A DNA stretch of 59,712 nucleotides from Aureispira sp. (lineage in GTDB: Bacteria; Bacteroidota; Bacteroidia; Chitinophagales; Saprospiraceae), in the NCBI GenBank assembly GCA_024222455.1, contig JAAEPD010000131.1:1-59712 (forward strand), given 5' to 3'. Position numbers and translations under genes: made by a program. Under the pieces are notes generated by a model. The model was not told where the DNA came from, ran no database searches, and saw only the letters and a list, made by a program, of their open reading frames with translations. Shown one piece after another: positions 25,782-41,627 of this stretch. Numbering within the stretch: position 1 is the first letter of the stretch; each line of letters starts with the position of its first letter.

Positions 25782-28577
25782 ATGAGTCAAAAAAAACTAT
25801 TTTTACTAGATGCTTTTGCATTAATATATAGAGCACATTTTGCATTTATTAAGCGCCCTTTAATCAACTCTAAAGGCTTTAATGTATCTGCAATTACAGG
25901 TTTCACCAATACACTTTGGGATGTTATTCGCAAACAAAACCCAAGCCATATTGCAGTTGTGTTTGATCTGCCTAAACCTACCTTTCGACATGTCATGTAT
26001 GAAGAATATAAGGCGCATAGAGAAGCTCAACCCGAAGACATTACGCTGTCTATTCCTATTATAAAAAAGATTGTTGAAGGGTTCAACATCCCAGTAGTTT
26101 CCAAGGAAGGGTTTGAGGCTGATGATGTTATTGGCACATTAGCCAAACAAGCCGAAAAAGAAGGTTTTGAGGTCTATATGATGACCCCAGATAAGGATTA
26201 TGCTCAATTGGTTTCCGAAAAAGTATTCATGTACAAGCCTGCTCGCATGGGCAATACAATGGAAGTTTTAGGAATAAAAGAAGTCTTAGAAAAATGGAAA
26301 ATCAAGCGTGCAGATCAAGTTATTGATATATTAGGATTGCAGGGAGATGCAGTTGATAATATTCCTGGTATACGAGGTGTTGGGCCAAAAACAGCAGTTA
26401 CCCTTTTAGATAAGTATGACACCATAGAAGGTATATTAGAACATACTCATGAACTCAAAGGCAAACTGAAAGAAAAGGTAGAAGCTGGCCGAGAAAATGC
26501 AATTTTATCTAAGAAATTAGCCACTATCAAAATAGATGTTCCTGTACAATTTAATGCAGATGAATACAAAATAGAGGAACTCAACAAAGAAGCTTTATTA
26601 CCAATATTTAAAGATTTAGAATTTAGAACATTAACCAAACGTATTTTAGGAACTACAGAAGCTCCTGAAAATGCTCAAAAAGACTTATTTGGTAATGTAA
26701 TAGAAACTGCTGAAACTAAGAAAAAACAACCTAAGCGTCAGCCAACGATGTCAATAGTTGAAAAAAATATTGATAACGTGGAGCATAACTATCATTTGGT
26801 AGAAACTGCTGAACAACGAGCAGATTTGATCAAGCTGTTATCAAAACAAAAGATCTTTTGTTTTGATACAGAAACAACTGGTCTAGATGCCAACAAAGCA
26901 GAACTGGTAGGTATTTCTTTTGCTGTCAAGCCTTTTGAGGCCTATTATGTTCCAATTCCAGAAAATCAAGAAAAAGCTAAGGCTATAGTTGCCGAGTTTA
27001 AAGCTCTTTTTGAAAATCCTGCTATCGAAAAAATTGGACAAAATATAAAGTACGATATTCTTATCCTACGCTGGTACGATGTATTCGTAAAAGGTAAGTA
27101 TTGGGACACTATGCTCATGCATTATGTCTTAGAGCCAGATAGTCGTCATAACATGAATTATCTCTCTGAAACCTACTTAGGTTATGCACCTGTTTCTATC
27201 GAAAAATTGATTGGGAAGAGAGGCAAAAACCAACTGACTATGCGCCAAGTACCTTTGGACAAAGTCACAGAATATGCCTCAGAAGATGCAGACATTACGC
27301 TTCAATTAAAATTAGCCTTAGAACAAGAATTGACAGGAGATCCACTTCAACTCTATACAGAGATAGAGGAACCATTGATTGATGTCTTAGTAGAACTAGA
27401 ATACAATGGTATCAACTTAAATGTTCCATTCTTGACAGATTATGCAACAGTAATTGATGCAGAAATTGCTAAAATGAAGAAAAAAATTCATGAAGCAGCA
27501 GACAACAATACCTTCAATCTAGATTCACCTCGCCAAGTAGGAGAAATCTTGTTTGATAAACTTGAAATTCCTTATCGTTGGAGAAAAACCAAAACTGGTC
27601 AATACTCTACTAATGAAGAAAAACTAACTGAACTTGCCGAAAAGCATGAAATTGTCAAAAGCATTTTAGAATATAGACAGTTGGCTAAACTCAAATCTAC
27701 TTATGTAGATGCCTTGCCTCGATTAGTCAATTCTAAAACAGGTCGTATACATAGTTCTTTCACACAAGCCCTAACGACTACAGGTCGCTTGAGTTCTCAA
27801 AACCCAAATCTTCAGAATATTCCAATTCGTTCAGATCGTGGTAAAGAAATTCGAAAAGCTTTTGTACCTAAAGATGATAAACACATCCTGCTAGCAGCCG
27901 ATTATTCTCAAATAGAGCTTAGATTAGTAGCCGAAATTAGCAAAGATGAAGCTATGTTAGATGCTTTTCAGAGCGGCTTAGATATTCACAAAGCTACTGC
28001 TGCTAAGATATATGAAGTTAATGTTGAGGAAGTAGACAAAATGCAGCGTTATAATGCAAAAACTGTCAACTTTAGTATTATTTATGGTGCAGGATCAACC
28101 AATTTATCCAAAAACTTAGGAATCAAACGAAAGGAAGCTCAAGTGTTGATAGAGCAATATTTCAATCAATACTCAGGTATTCGTGACTATATGACCAATG
28201 TAGTAGAACAAGCCCGAAAAGATGGCTATGTATCTACCCTCAAGGGCCGTCGTCGTTATCTTCGTGATTTAGATTCTCAAAACTCAATGGTTCGTTCTCA
28301 TGCTGAACGCAATGCTGTAAACACGCCTATTCAAGGCTCTGCAGCAGACATGATCAAGTTGGCGATGATTAGTATTCATAAAATGCTAAAGGAAGGCAAC
28401 TACAAAACCAAAATGATCTTACAAGTACATGATGAATTGGTTTTTGATGTTCCATTAGAAGAACTAGACACCATAAAACCAATCATAGAAGAGCATATGA
28501 AAAACGCCATGCCTGACTTGCAAGTACCTATATTAGTAGGTATTGATACTGGTCAAAATTGGTTAGAGGCACACTAA
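25782..28577 (+). CDS. polA: DNA polymerase I
   Basis: A 931-residue enzyme for Okazaki fragment maturation and repair. The 5'-3' nuclease domain (about 1-290) begins FLLDAFALIYRAHFAF and contains GFEADDVIGTLA and the H3TH segment GVGPKTAVTLL. The 3'-5' exonuclease domain (about 340-540) keeps all three motifs: FDTETTGLD, GQNIKYD and YASEDAD. Proofreading should therefore be active. The polymerase domain (about 545-931) has TTGRLSSQNPNLQNIPIR, motif A DYSQIELRL, the O-helix segment RYNAKTVNFSIIYG, and motif C QVHDELVFD. The length is typical of Bacteroidota PolA. It is monocistronic and convergent with prfA. Confidence 0.97.
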   Translation: MSQKKLFLLDAFALIYRAHFAFIKRPLINSKGFNVSAITGFTNTLWDVIRKQNPSHIAVVFDLPKPTFRHVMYEEYKAHREAQPEDITLSIPIIKKIVEGFNIPVVSKEGFEADDVIGTLAKQAEKEGFEVYMMTPDKDYAQLVSEKVFMYKPARMGNTMEVLGIKEVLEKWKIKRADQVIDILGLQGDAVDNIPGIRGVGPKTAVTLLDKYDTIEGILEHTHELKGKLKEKVEAGRENAILSKKLATIKIDVPVQFNADEYKIEELNKEALLPIFKDLEFRTLTKRILGTTEAPENAQKDLFGNVIETAETKKKQPKRQPTMSIVEKNIDNVEHNYHLVETAEQRADLIKLLSKQKIFCFDTETTGLDANKAELVGISFAVKPFEAYYVPIPENQEKAKAIVAEFKALFENPAIEKIGQNIKYDILILRWYDVFVKGKYWDTMLMHYVLEPDSRHNMNYLSETYLGYAPVSIEKLIGKRGKNQLTMRQVPLDKVTEYASEDADITLQLKLALEQELTGDPLQLYTEIEEPLIDVLVELEYNGINLNVPFLTDYATVIDAEIAKMKKKIHEAADNNTFNLDSPRQVGEILFDKLEIPYRWRKTKTGQYSTNEEKLTELAEKHEIVKSILEYRQLAKLKSTYVDALPRLVNSKTGRIHSSFTQALTTTGRLSSQNPNLQNIPIRSDRGKEIRKAFVPKDDKHILLAADYSQIELRLVAEISKDEAMLDAFQSGLDIHKATAAKIYEVNVEEVDKMQRYNAKTVNFSIIYGAGSTNLSKNLGIKRKEAQVLIEQYFNQYSGIRDYMTNVVEQARKDGYVSTLKGRRRYLRDLDSQNSMVRSHAERNAVNTPIQGSAADMIKLAMISIHKMLKEGNYKTKMILQVHDELVFDVPLEELDTIKPIIEEHMKNAMPDLQVPILVGIDTGQNWLEAH

Positions 28578-28600
28578 AAATAGCCTAATATATGAGTTAA

Positions 28601-28647
28601 AAAAAAGAAAGTGATTTCATACAAAATATGAAATCACTTTCTTTTTA
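28601..28647. terminator. Bidirectional terminator between polA and prfA
   Basis: AAAAAAGAAAGTGATTTCAT (28601-28620) pairs perfectly with ATGAAATCACTTTCTTTTT (28628-28646) around a 7-base loop. Each strand ends in a T-run, so it stops both convergent genes. Confidence 0.92.
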
Positions 28648-28688
28648 AAATCAGCATATTGCCTCATTAAAAAATGAGCATATTATTT

Positions 28689-29765
28689 CTATACATCTTC
28701 CATTTCTTTCAACTTCTCCGTATTGTTAGCTACTTGTAGTGCCTCTATAAACTCATCAAGCGCTCCCGCTATTACATCTGTTAAGTTATATTTTGTAAAA
28801 CCAATACGATGGTCTGTTACTCTATTCTGAGAATAGTTGTATGTACGAATCTTAGAAGAACGATCTCCCGAAACGACTAAAGTCTTACGCAAATCCGAAA
28901 TACTCTTATGGTGTTCCTCCTGTTGCAATTCATACAATCGAGCATAGAGTTTTTGCAAAGCAATTTCACGGTTTTTCAACTGAGAACGACCATCCTGACA
29001 CTCTACCACCACACCAGTTGGACCATGTGTTACACGCACGGCAGATTCCGTTTTATTTACGTGCTGACCACCAGCTCCACTTGCACGGAAAGTATCCCAA
29101 GACAAATCAGCCTTGTTGATTTCCACGTCTTCCATCTCAAAAAGAGGCATTACCGCCACAGTAGCAGCTGAAGTATGTACACGTCCTTGTGACTCTGTTT
29201 TAGGTACACGTTGCACACGATGCGTTCCCGATTCGTATTTCAACATTCCGTACACATTATTTCCAGTTACCTGAATAATAACCTTACTATATCCCCCCGA
29301 CTCACTTTCTGTAGCAACGATTTCTTCTCGCTTCCAACCTTTTTGTTTGTCAATAAAACGCTCATACATACGCAACAAATCACCTGCAAAAATAGCAGCC
29401 TCATCACCACCTGTCCCCGAACGGATTTCCACAGTTACATCCTTCTCATCTTCAGGATCCTTAGGAATCAACAACACCTTGATTTCTTCTTCTAGAGGCT
29501 CCAGTTGCTCATTCAACTCATCCAAATCCATCTTAGCCATCTCCACAAACTCTGGATCATCTCCATCTTCTATAATCTCCTTACACTCGGCAATCCGTTC
29601 TAAAAGTAACTTATATTTATCATGTGCTGCTACAATAGGCTCTAAACCTTTGTACTCCTTATTTATTTTCATAAAGCGATTCATATCTGAAACTACAGAA
29701 GGATCAGACAACTGCTCCTGTAGATACTCATATTTATCTTTAATCGCCGATAATTTATCTATCAT
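28689..29765 (-). CDS. prfA: Peptide chain release factor 1
   Basis: A 358-residue factor that recognises UAA and UAG and releases the finished peptide. Domain 1 ends in IRSGTGGDEAAIFAGDLLRMY. The stop-codon-reading region has the PxT motif as P-K-T in RVPKTESQGRVHTSAA, which marks it as RF1 and not RF2. The catalytic GGQ is in RASGAGGQHVNKTESAVR (about residues 225-242). There is no programmed frameshift. The start is the only Met in frame before MIDKLSAIKDKY. It is a single gene. Confidence 0.96.
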   Translation of the reverse strand: MIDKLSAIKDKYEYLQEQLSDPSVVSDMNRFMKINKEYKGLEPIVAAHDKYKLLLERIAECKEIIEDGDDPEFVEMAKMDLDELNEQLEPLEEEIKVLLIPKDPEDEKDVTVEIRSGTGGDEAAIFAGDLLRMYERFIDKQKGWKREEIVATESESGGYSKVIIQVTGNNVYGMLKYESGTHRVQRVPKTESQGRVHTSAATVAVMPLFEMEDVEINKADLSWDTFRASGAGGQHVNKTESAVRVTHGPTGVVVECQDGRSQLKNREIALQKLYARLYELQQEEHHKSISDLRKTLVVSGDRSSKIRTYNYSQNRVTDHRIGFTKYNLTDVIAGALDEFIEALQVANNTEKLKEMEDV

Positions 29766-29894
29766 GACTCTTTTTATTTTCTATGAAATGGGTATAAGCT
29801 ACAGATACTTAGAGTGATAGAACAATTCACTAGAAACTGTCTACCTTCTTAAATAGTATCTATTCCCAAATAGGAAGACCTACTCAGATACCCA

Positions 29895-29902
29895 CAAAGA
29901 TA
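29895..29902 (-). promoter_or_regulatory. Possible -7 element for prfA
   Basis: The minus strand reads TATCTTTG (29902-29895), which fits TAnnTTTG, about 130 bases before the prfA start. No -33 partner at usual spacing is visible. The stretch 29903-30282 is AT-rich, and I see no gene or clear promoter in it. Confidence 0.33.
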
Positions 29903-30282
29903 TATAAACTTATTTGGACTAAAAAACTGCAATCTTTTTGCTTGTAATATTATACAAATACTTACAACAATTCATTGCAACAAATGGAAGAAAAAGCTAC
30001 AAAGCTCCAGGTTGGATATTATTTTTCATAATCAATATATTTTTAGACCATAACTATTCTAAGCACCCAAAAGTTCATTTTTGATAGTGCCCACTATAAA
30101 TTAGGATTCAGTCCATTCTATTCATTTATTGCTTAACACACAAAATTTAACACCTTGATAACAATTTCAAAATAAATTCTTATTTTGGGGAACTTGACTA
30201 TAAAACAAGTACCTATTAAATTTTCTATTTAACTATAGGCTTAGACCTATTTAAACCTCAAATACTAACTAAAAATTAAACT

Positions 30283-37881
<7,599 letters not shown>

Positions 37882-37894
37882 TTTTAGAATTAAT

Positions 37895-37921
37895 GTAGGA
37901 GAGTTCTTAATGCTCTCCTAC
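37895..37921 (+). terminator. Hairpin between adhesin and porP-ompA genes
   Basis: GTAGGAGAG (37895-37903) pairs with CTCTCCTAC (37913-37921), followed by CTTCTTTG. The T-tract is imperfect, so it may act as a partial terminator that lowers expression of the downstream partner gene, or as an mRNA-stabilising stem. Confidence 0.6.
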
Positions 37922-37962
37922 CTTCTTTGTATCATTTTAATATTAATAAATAATATTTAACT

Positions 37963-39576
37963 ATGAAAAAGATCATTTTATCCATATTGGCAACAGTGGC
38001 TTGTGTCTGGAGTATCGACGCACAACAGTTGCCAGTTATGAATCATTATATCTATAATCCTTACATTTATAACCCTGCTCGTACAGGCCACAAAGGATAT
38101 GGAAACATCAATTTAAATTTTAAGAAACAATGGGTATCTATGCCTAACTCTCCTATCACAGGAGTGTTGAGTGGAGAATCTCCTATTCCTGGTACCGACA
38201 TGGGCATTGGAGCAATGCTTTACATGGACCAAATGCATATTATTAATAAGGTTGGAGGTTTAGTATCTTATGCTTACCACATTCCTTTTTCTAAAGATTT
38301 TCCACATAGACTATCTGCTGGATTATCTTTAGGTTTCTTAAATCAACGTATCAACTTTGATCAAGCAACTGTAAGCAACGAAAGTGACCCTTTTGTAGCA
38401 GATCAAGGTGCTTCAGGTACTATTTTCGACTTCAACTTTGGACTTAACTACCAATGGAAAGACTTAAATGTTGGAGCTTCATTGCTTCAAGGTTTAGACA
38501 ATATGGGAATCAGCTATTTTGATCCTCGTGAGAATATTGAGTTTAAAAACCGTATGCACATTTTAGCTAATGCTAGTTATCGTTTTGCATTAGGACCTAA
38601 GAAAAATTTCTTTGTAGAACCGAATGTTTTAATGCGTTTTGTGCCTAGTCTTCCTGTACAAGTAGAAGGTAATGTCTTATTCGGTTGGAATGAAATTCTT
38701 TGGGCTGGTTTGGGGTACCGTTCTAGCAATAAAGGAAATGCATCTGCTTTTGTAGCTACTTTAGGAGTAGAGATTGGCAAACGTGTATTCTTGGGCTATA
38801 CGCTTGATTTTGGTGTTGATGGCAATTTGAATGCTAGTATGGGAACTCAACATGAGTTTATGTTAGGAATCAAATTTGGTCGTAACAAGGTGATTGAAGA
38901 CAAAATCAAACAACTGGATGAGAAAATCACTCAATTGGAAGAGAAGCAAAAAATTATCAATGAGCAAGTAACAAACAACTCTAATAATATTGATAGTTTG
39001 ACTACAACTCAACAAGAGATCAAAACTACTTTAGAGAACAAAGTCACTGAAATTGAAACCAAATTGCAAGAGCAAGGTGGTAAAAACGATAATCTTAAGC
39101 AGGAATTAGAAGAATATAAATCTAAACTTGATGCCCATAACAAGGCTATCGAAAAGAATGCTAAAGATATTGATGAACTTCGTGAAATAGTAGGAGAAAG
39201 CAAAACTAAGTACAAAAAGTTAGGCTCTTTCTACTTCGAAAAAGGTTCTTCTAGCACAGGTGCTGATGGTACTGCTATAGCAGATGCCCTAAAACAAGCA
39301 TTAGAAAATGAAAGTGCAGATATTACTATATATCTATATGGTAACTCTAGTGTAGAAGGTGACCCTATCAAAAACATGCAATTATCTACTAAACGTGCGA
39401 TTGCAGTACGTAAAGCATTGGTAGAGGCTGGCATCAAAAACGAAATCATCTTATTGCCAATGGGTGCTGAAAACCCAATGAGTGGTGATGGTACTGCTGT
39501 GAATAAAGCAGATCGTAGAGTTGATGTAATTGTGGAAGAAAAAGGTACCAAAAAGAAGAAAAAAGGACGTTTATAA
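37963..39576 (+). CDS. PorP/SprF outer-membrane protein fused to coiled coil and OmpA domain
   Basis: A 537-residue protein with three parts. After a signal peptide (about 1-20, ending DAQ), residues about 21-305 form a PorP/SprF T9SS-associated beta-barrel (NHYIYNPYIYNPARTGHKGYG, NFKKQWVSMPNSP, LSAGLSLGFLNQRINFD, FVEPNVLMRF, LFGWNEILWAGLGYRS). Residues about 308-412 are heptad-rich coiled coil (KIKQLDEKITQLEEKQK and similar). Residues about 415-530 form an OmpA-C peptidoglycan-binding domain with NMQLSTKRAIAVRKAL and NKADRRVDVIV. PorP/SprF proteins usually stop after the barrel. Here the extension could reach through the periplasm to the cell wall. It lies 81 bases after the giant adhesin gene, in the usual place of a dedicated SprF partner. 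Confidence 0.9.
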   Translation: MKKIILSILATVACVWSIDAQQLPVMNHYIYNPYIYNPARTGHKGYGNINLNFKKQWVSMPNSPITGVLSGESPIPGTDMGIGAMLYMDQMHIINKVGGLVSYAYHIPFSKDFPHRLSAGLSLGFLNQRINFDQATVSNESDPFVADQGASGTIFDFNFGLNYQWKDLNVGASLLQGLDNMGISYFDPRENIEFKNRMHILANASYRFALGPKKNFFVEPNVLMRFVPSLPVQVEGNVLFGWNEILWAGLGYRSSNKGNASAFVATLGVEIGKRVFLGYTLDFGVDGNLNASMGTQHEFMLGIKFGRNKVIEDKIKQLDEKITQLEEKQKIINEQVTNNSNNIDSLTTTQQEIKTTLENKVTEIETKLQEQGGKNDNLKQELEEYKSKLDAHNKAIEKNAKDIDELREIVGESKTKYKKLGSFYFEKGSSSTGADGTAIADALKQALENESADITIYLYGNSSVEGDPIKNMQLSTKRAIAVRKALVEAGIKNEIILLPMGAENPMSGDGTAVNKADRRVDVIVEEKGTKKKKKGRL

Positions 39577-39606
39577 TTAAAACTATAAACTTGAAAGAGT
39601 AAAGTA

Positions 39607-39640
39607 ATGGGCTTGACAAAATTTGTCAAGCCCATTTTTC
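39607..39640 (+). terminator. Terminator after the porP-ompA gene
   Basis: ATGGGCTTGACAAA (39607-39620) pairs with TTTGTCAAGCCCAT (39622-39635) and is followed by TTTTT. It ends the adhesin/PorP transcript. The minus-strand side lacks a T-run. Confidence 0.88.
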
Positions 39641-39654
39641 ATGTTACAATTGTC

Positions 39655-40281
39655 TTATAAGGTTGTTGGTGCCTTATCTACTTTACCTTTCAAATAAAAA
39701 TAAGCTCGTTCTTCCATTTTCATAAAAGGGATTTCCTCTCCATTTTTCAGCTTAAAGAGCTCTACTGTCTCTAATAATAAGCCTTCCTCATATTGATATT
39801 CCTGTGTTATTCGCAAATGATTATAAGGCATAAAACTGCTAATATCTTTTAACTTTATGGTTAAATTTTGATCTCTAAACTCTCTATCAGACTGCCCCTT
39901 CCCTTCTCCTAAAGAGGAATAAATAGTAGTAACTAAATCATCACCTTTGAGAGTATAATTCAGCTCAAAATACATGGCTTGCGAACGTGCTCCAGCCTTT
40001 CCATCATACTGAGGATGTAATCTATGCATATTTTTAGTGGACTTCCAGACTTTATCATATCGCTTTTGCACTACATTAAACACATAGTCATAAGATTCAT
40101 CACGCTGCCACTCTCCAGCAGTATATCGGTATGCTTTGCTCTGTCCATTCCAAATAATAGTATAGGCATCTTCTATTTCAACTTTAGAGTTAAGTGGTAC
40201 AACAATTTTATTAGGAGTTTTACAACTAAAAGCCAAAAATACTACAGCTAAAGTCAATGCAATAATTAAAACAGTTTTCAT
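39655..40281 (-). CDS. Predicted lipoprotein, unknown function
   Basis: I choose the ATG at 40281 (MKTVLIIALTLAVVFLAFSC), twelve codons inside the longest frame, because it gives a clean lipoprotein signal with the lipobox AFSC and Cys near residue 20. The mature part of about 188 residues is soluble and acidic-basic mixed, with W-N-G-Q-S-KAYRYTAGEW, YFELNYTLKGDDLVT and RAYFYLKGKVD. I do not recognise a family. The repeated beta-strand pattern suggests a small beta-barrel or lipocalin-like fold, as inference only. It is convergent with the porP-ompA gene and upstream on the same strand is the Crp-type regulator, 84 bases away. Confidence 0.75.
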   Translation of the reverse strand: MKTVLIIALTLAVVFLAFSCKTPNKIVVPLNSKVEIEDAYTIIWNGQSKAYRYTAGEWQRDESYDYVFNVVQKRYDKVWKSTKNMHRLHPQYDGKAGARSQAMYFELNYTLKGDDLVTTIYSSLGEGKGQSDREFRDQNLTIKLKDISSFMPYNHLRITQEYQYEEGLLLETVELFKLKNGEEIPFMKMEERAYFYLKGKVDKAPTTL

Positions 40282-40365
40282 ACAATTAGATTTCTTTGTC
40301 ATGTAATAAATTAACAATACAAAGGTCTAATTTGGAGTTCAGCTAAAAATTGACATATGTTACAA

Positions 40366-40950
40366 TCACTTATTCTCTGCTATTTTTTTTCGTAATCGAC
40401 TCAAGGATTCTCGTTCTAATCCCAAATAAGAGGCGATATGATACAAAGGTACTCGTTGCAAAATATGCGCTGCATTTTTTTCTAATTCTAGATAGCGTTC
40501 TTTCCCTTCATAAAATAAAAAAGACGCAGTTCTATCCATCGAAATTTTATAAGCTTGTTCTGCCATCAATCGCCCAAATTGTGACCAACGAGGTGACTGT
40601 TGATAAGCGTTCTGTAAGGTACTGTAATCAAAAAACACTACTTCAGCAGGCTCTATCGCTGCTATATAATAATGAGATGGAGCTTGGTCTAAAAAGCTTC
40701 TATAGTCTGCTAGAAATTCATTCTCAAAAAAGAAATGAGTATTAATTTCTTTGCCTTCATCTGTAATATAAAACAACCTAAAAGCGCCTTTATTTATAAA
40801 CCCTAGTTCCCTACAAACCTGCCCTGCTTGGATCACCCAATCTTTCTTAGCATACGACCGAACTTTCAATGCAGATTCAAAAAGTAGACAATCCTCTTCC
40901 TCCAAAAAAGGTACTTGCTTTACCCAATTTCTAAACGGTTCTAAACTCAT
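40366..40950 (-). CDS. Crp/Fnr-family transcriptional regulator
   Basis: A 194-residue regulator. Residues about 20-130 form a cyclic-nucleotide-binding-like beta barrel (DWVIQAGQVCRELGFINKGAFRLFY, NEFLADYRSFL). A long dimer helix follows, then a winged helix-turn-helix with VPLYHIASYLGLERESLSRLRKKI at about 167-190. This is the common Bacteroidota type that lacks the usual cAMP-contacting Arg-Ser pair in an obvious form, so its ligand is uncertain. It points away from the trp operon, and the 391 bases between them hold a candidate small RNA. Targets are unknown. Confidence 0.88.
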   Translation of the reverse strand: MSLEPFRNWVKQVPFLEEEDCLLFESALKVRSYAKKDWVIQAGQVCRELGFINKGAFRLFYITDEGKEINTHFFFENEFLADYRSFLDQAPSHYYIAAIEPAEVVFFDYSTLQNAYQQSPRWSQFGRLMAEQAYKISMDRTASFLFYEGKERYLELEKNAAHILQRVPLYHIASYLGLERESLSRLRKKIAENK

Positions 40951-41124
40951 TTTTCATTCTATTTTTAGTATTTCCTTATTTCTATAATCTATTCAAAATA
41001 TAATAAGCATACCCCATAAAAACTAATAATGATTCTTATCACCTTTCAAACTAATTAATCTCATTTTAGTTTTCCACCCAAGCCTTTATCTTTGGCTTAG
41101 CAATTTAAAGAAGTAGTAGATTTT

Positions 41125-41217
41125 TAAGTTTGCACACTATGCGCTGAGCGATCAGCCATAGTATCTCCATTTTTTGGCCTGTTGGATGCTGAGGTGCTTC
41201 CAGCAGGCTTTTCTCTT
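41125..41217 (+). ncRNA. Candidate small RNA with its own -7 element and terminator
   Basis: TAAGTTTG at 41125-41132 matches the -7 consensus. About four bases later begins a hairpin, ACTATG-C-GCTGA / TCAGC-CATAGT (41136-41162), with one bulged C and a GCGA tetraloop of the GNRA class. A linker containing six T follows, then a second stem GCCTGTTGGA / TCCAGCAGGC (41177-41186 and 41199-41208) and a T/C-rich tail (TTTTCTCTT). The order promoter, capped stem, terminator stem suggests an ~80-base transcript. No reading frame fits, and no clear -33 TTTG is at normal spacing. It could instead be upstream leader or operator structure for either flanking gene. Confidence 0.4.
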
Positions 41218-41302
41218 CCATCAAGCTACCAACACACTAGGCTAATTATCAACAACATAACATCTTTCGACTAAAATAAAAATAAAAAACTTCCAGCTAA
41301 AA

Positions 41303-41335
41303 TTTGGAATTATAAAAAAAAAGCTCCTACATTTG
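41303..41335 (+). promoter_or_regulatory. Promoter of the trp operon
   Basis: TTTG at 41303-41306 and TACATTTG at 41328-41335 are 21 bases apart, the same geometry as the methionine promoter at 188-220. Initiation is expected around 41339-41342, which places the leader-peptide ATG at or within a few bases of the transcript start. Confidence 0.7.
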
Positions 41336-41341
41336 TATCAG

Positions 41342-41431
41342 ATGCAAAAGAAAACAAACATATCAAATTTGAACTACCAAATCTGTTCTACATCTTGGTG
41401 GTGGCTTACTCAAAAGCGATGGCGCGAGTAA
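41342..41431 (+). CDS. trpL: Trp operon leader peptide
   Basis: A 29-residue open frame beginning MQKKTNISN and containing three consecutive Trp codons (codons 19-21) plus another at codon 27. It lies just before a strong intrinsic terminator and the trpE gene. Ribosome stalling at the Trp codons at low tryptophan would affect folding of the following RNA. GCTTACT (41404-41410), overlapping the end of the Trp run, pairs with AGTAAGC (41427-41433) at the stop codon, as expected for the first leader stem. The antiterminator pairing is not obvious to me. The very short or absent 5' untranslated region is odd. Confidence 0.88.
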   Translation: MQKKTNISNLNYQICSTSWWWLTQKRWRE

Positions 41432-41481
41432 GCAAAGCATCTATGTATATACCTAACTAAGAATTAGACTATTCAATATAT

Positions 41482-41527
41482 AAAGAGCTTGTAGCACTCT
41501 CGCAGTGTTACAAGCTCTTTTTTATTT
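41482..41527 (+). terminator. Trp attenuator terminator
   Basis: A 17-base-pair stem (41482-41498 with 41504-41520, one G-U pair) capped by CTCGC and followed by a T-run to about 41527. It lies 50 bases after the leader-peptide stop and about 100 bases before the trpE start. It overlaps the 5' end of a longer in-frame trpE extension, which shows that the extension is not coding. Confidence 0.92.
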
Positions 41528-41627
41528 TCCCAACTTTATTCAGCAATCTGTCCAGAAATCAAAATATACAAGACTGTTACTAGGTCTTGTGCTAATCAAG
41601 CAGATTCATCCAAATCTTAATATTCAA

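Noticed and set aside
41505-41627. A longer trpE start
   Set aside because: The extra 41 codons include the 3' arm of the attenuator stem and its T-run and do not resemble the TrpE N-terminus.
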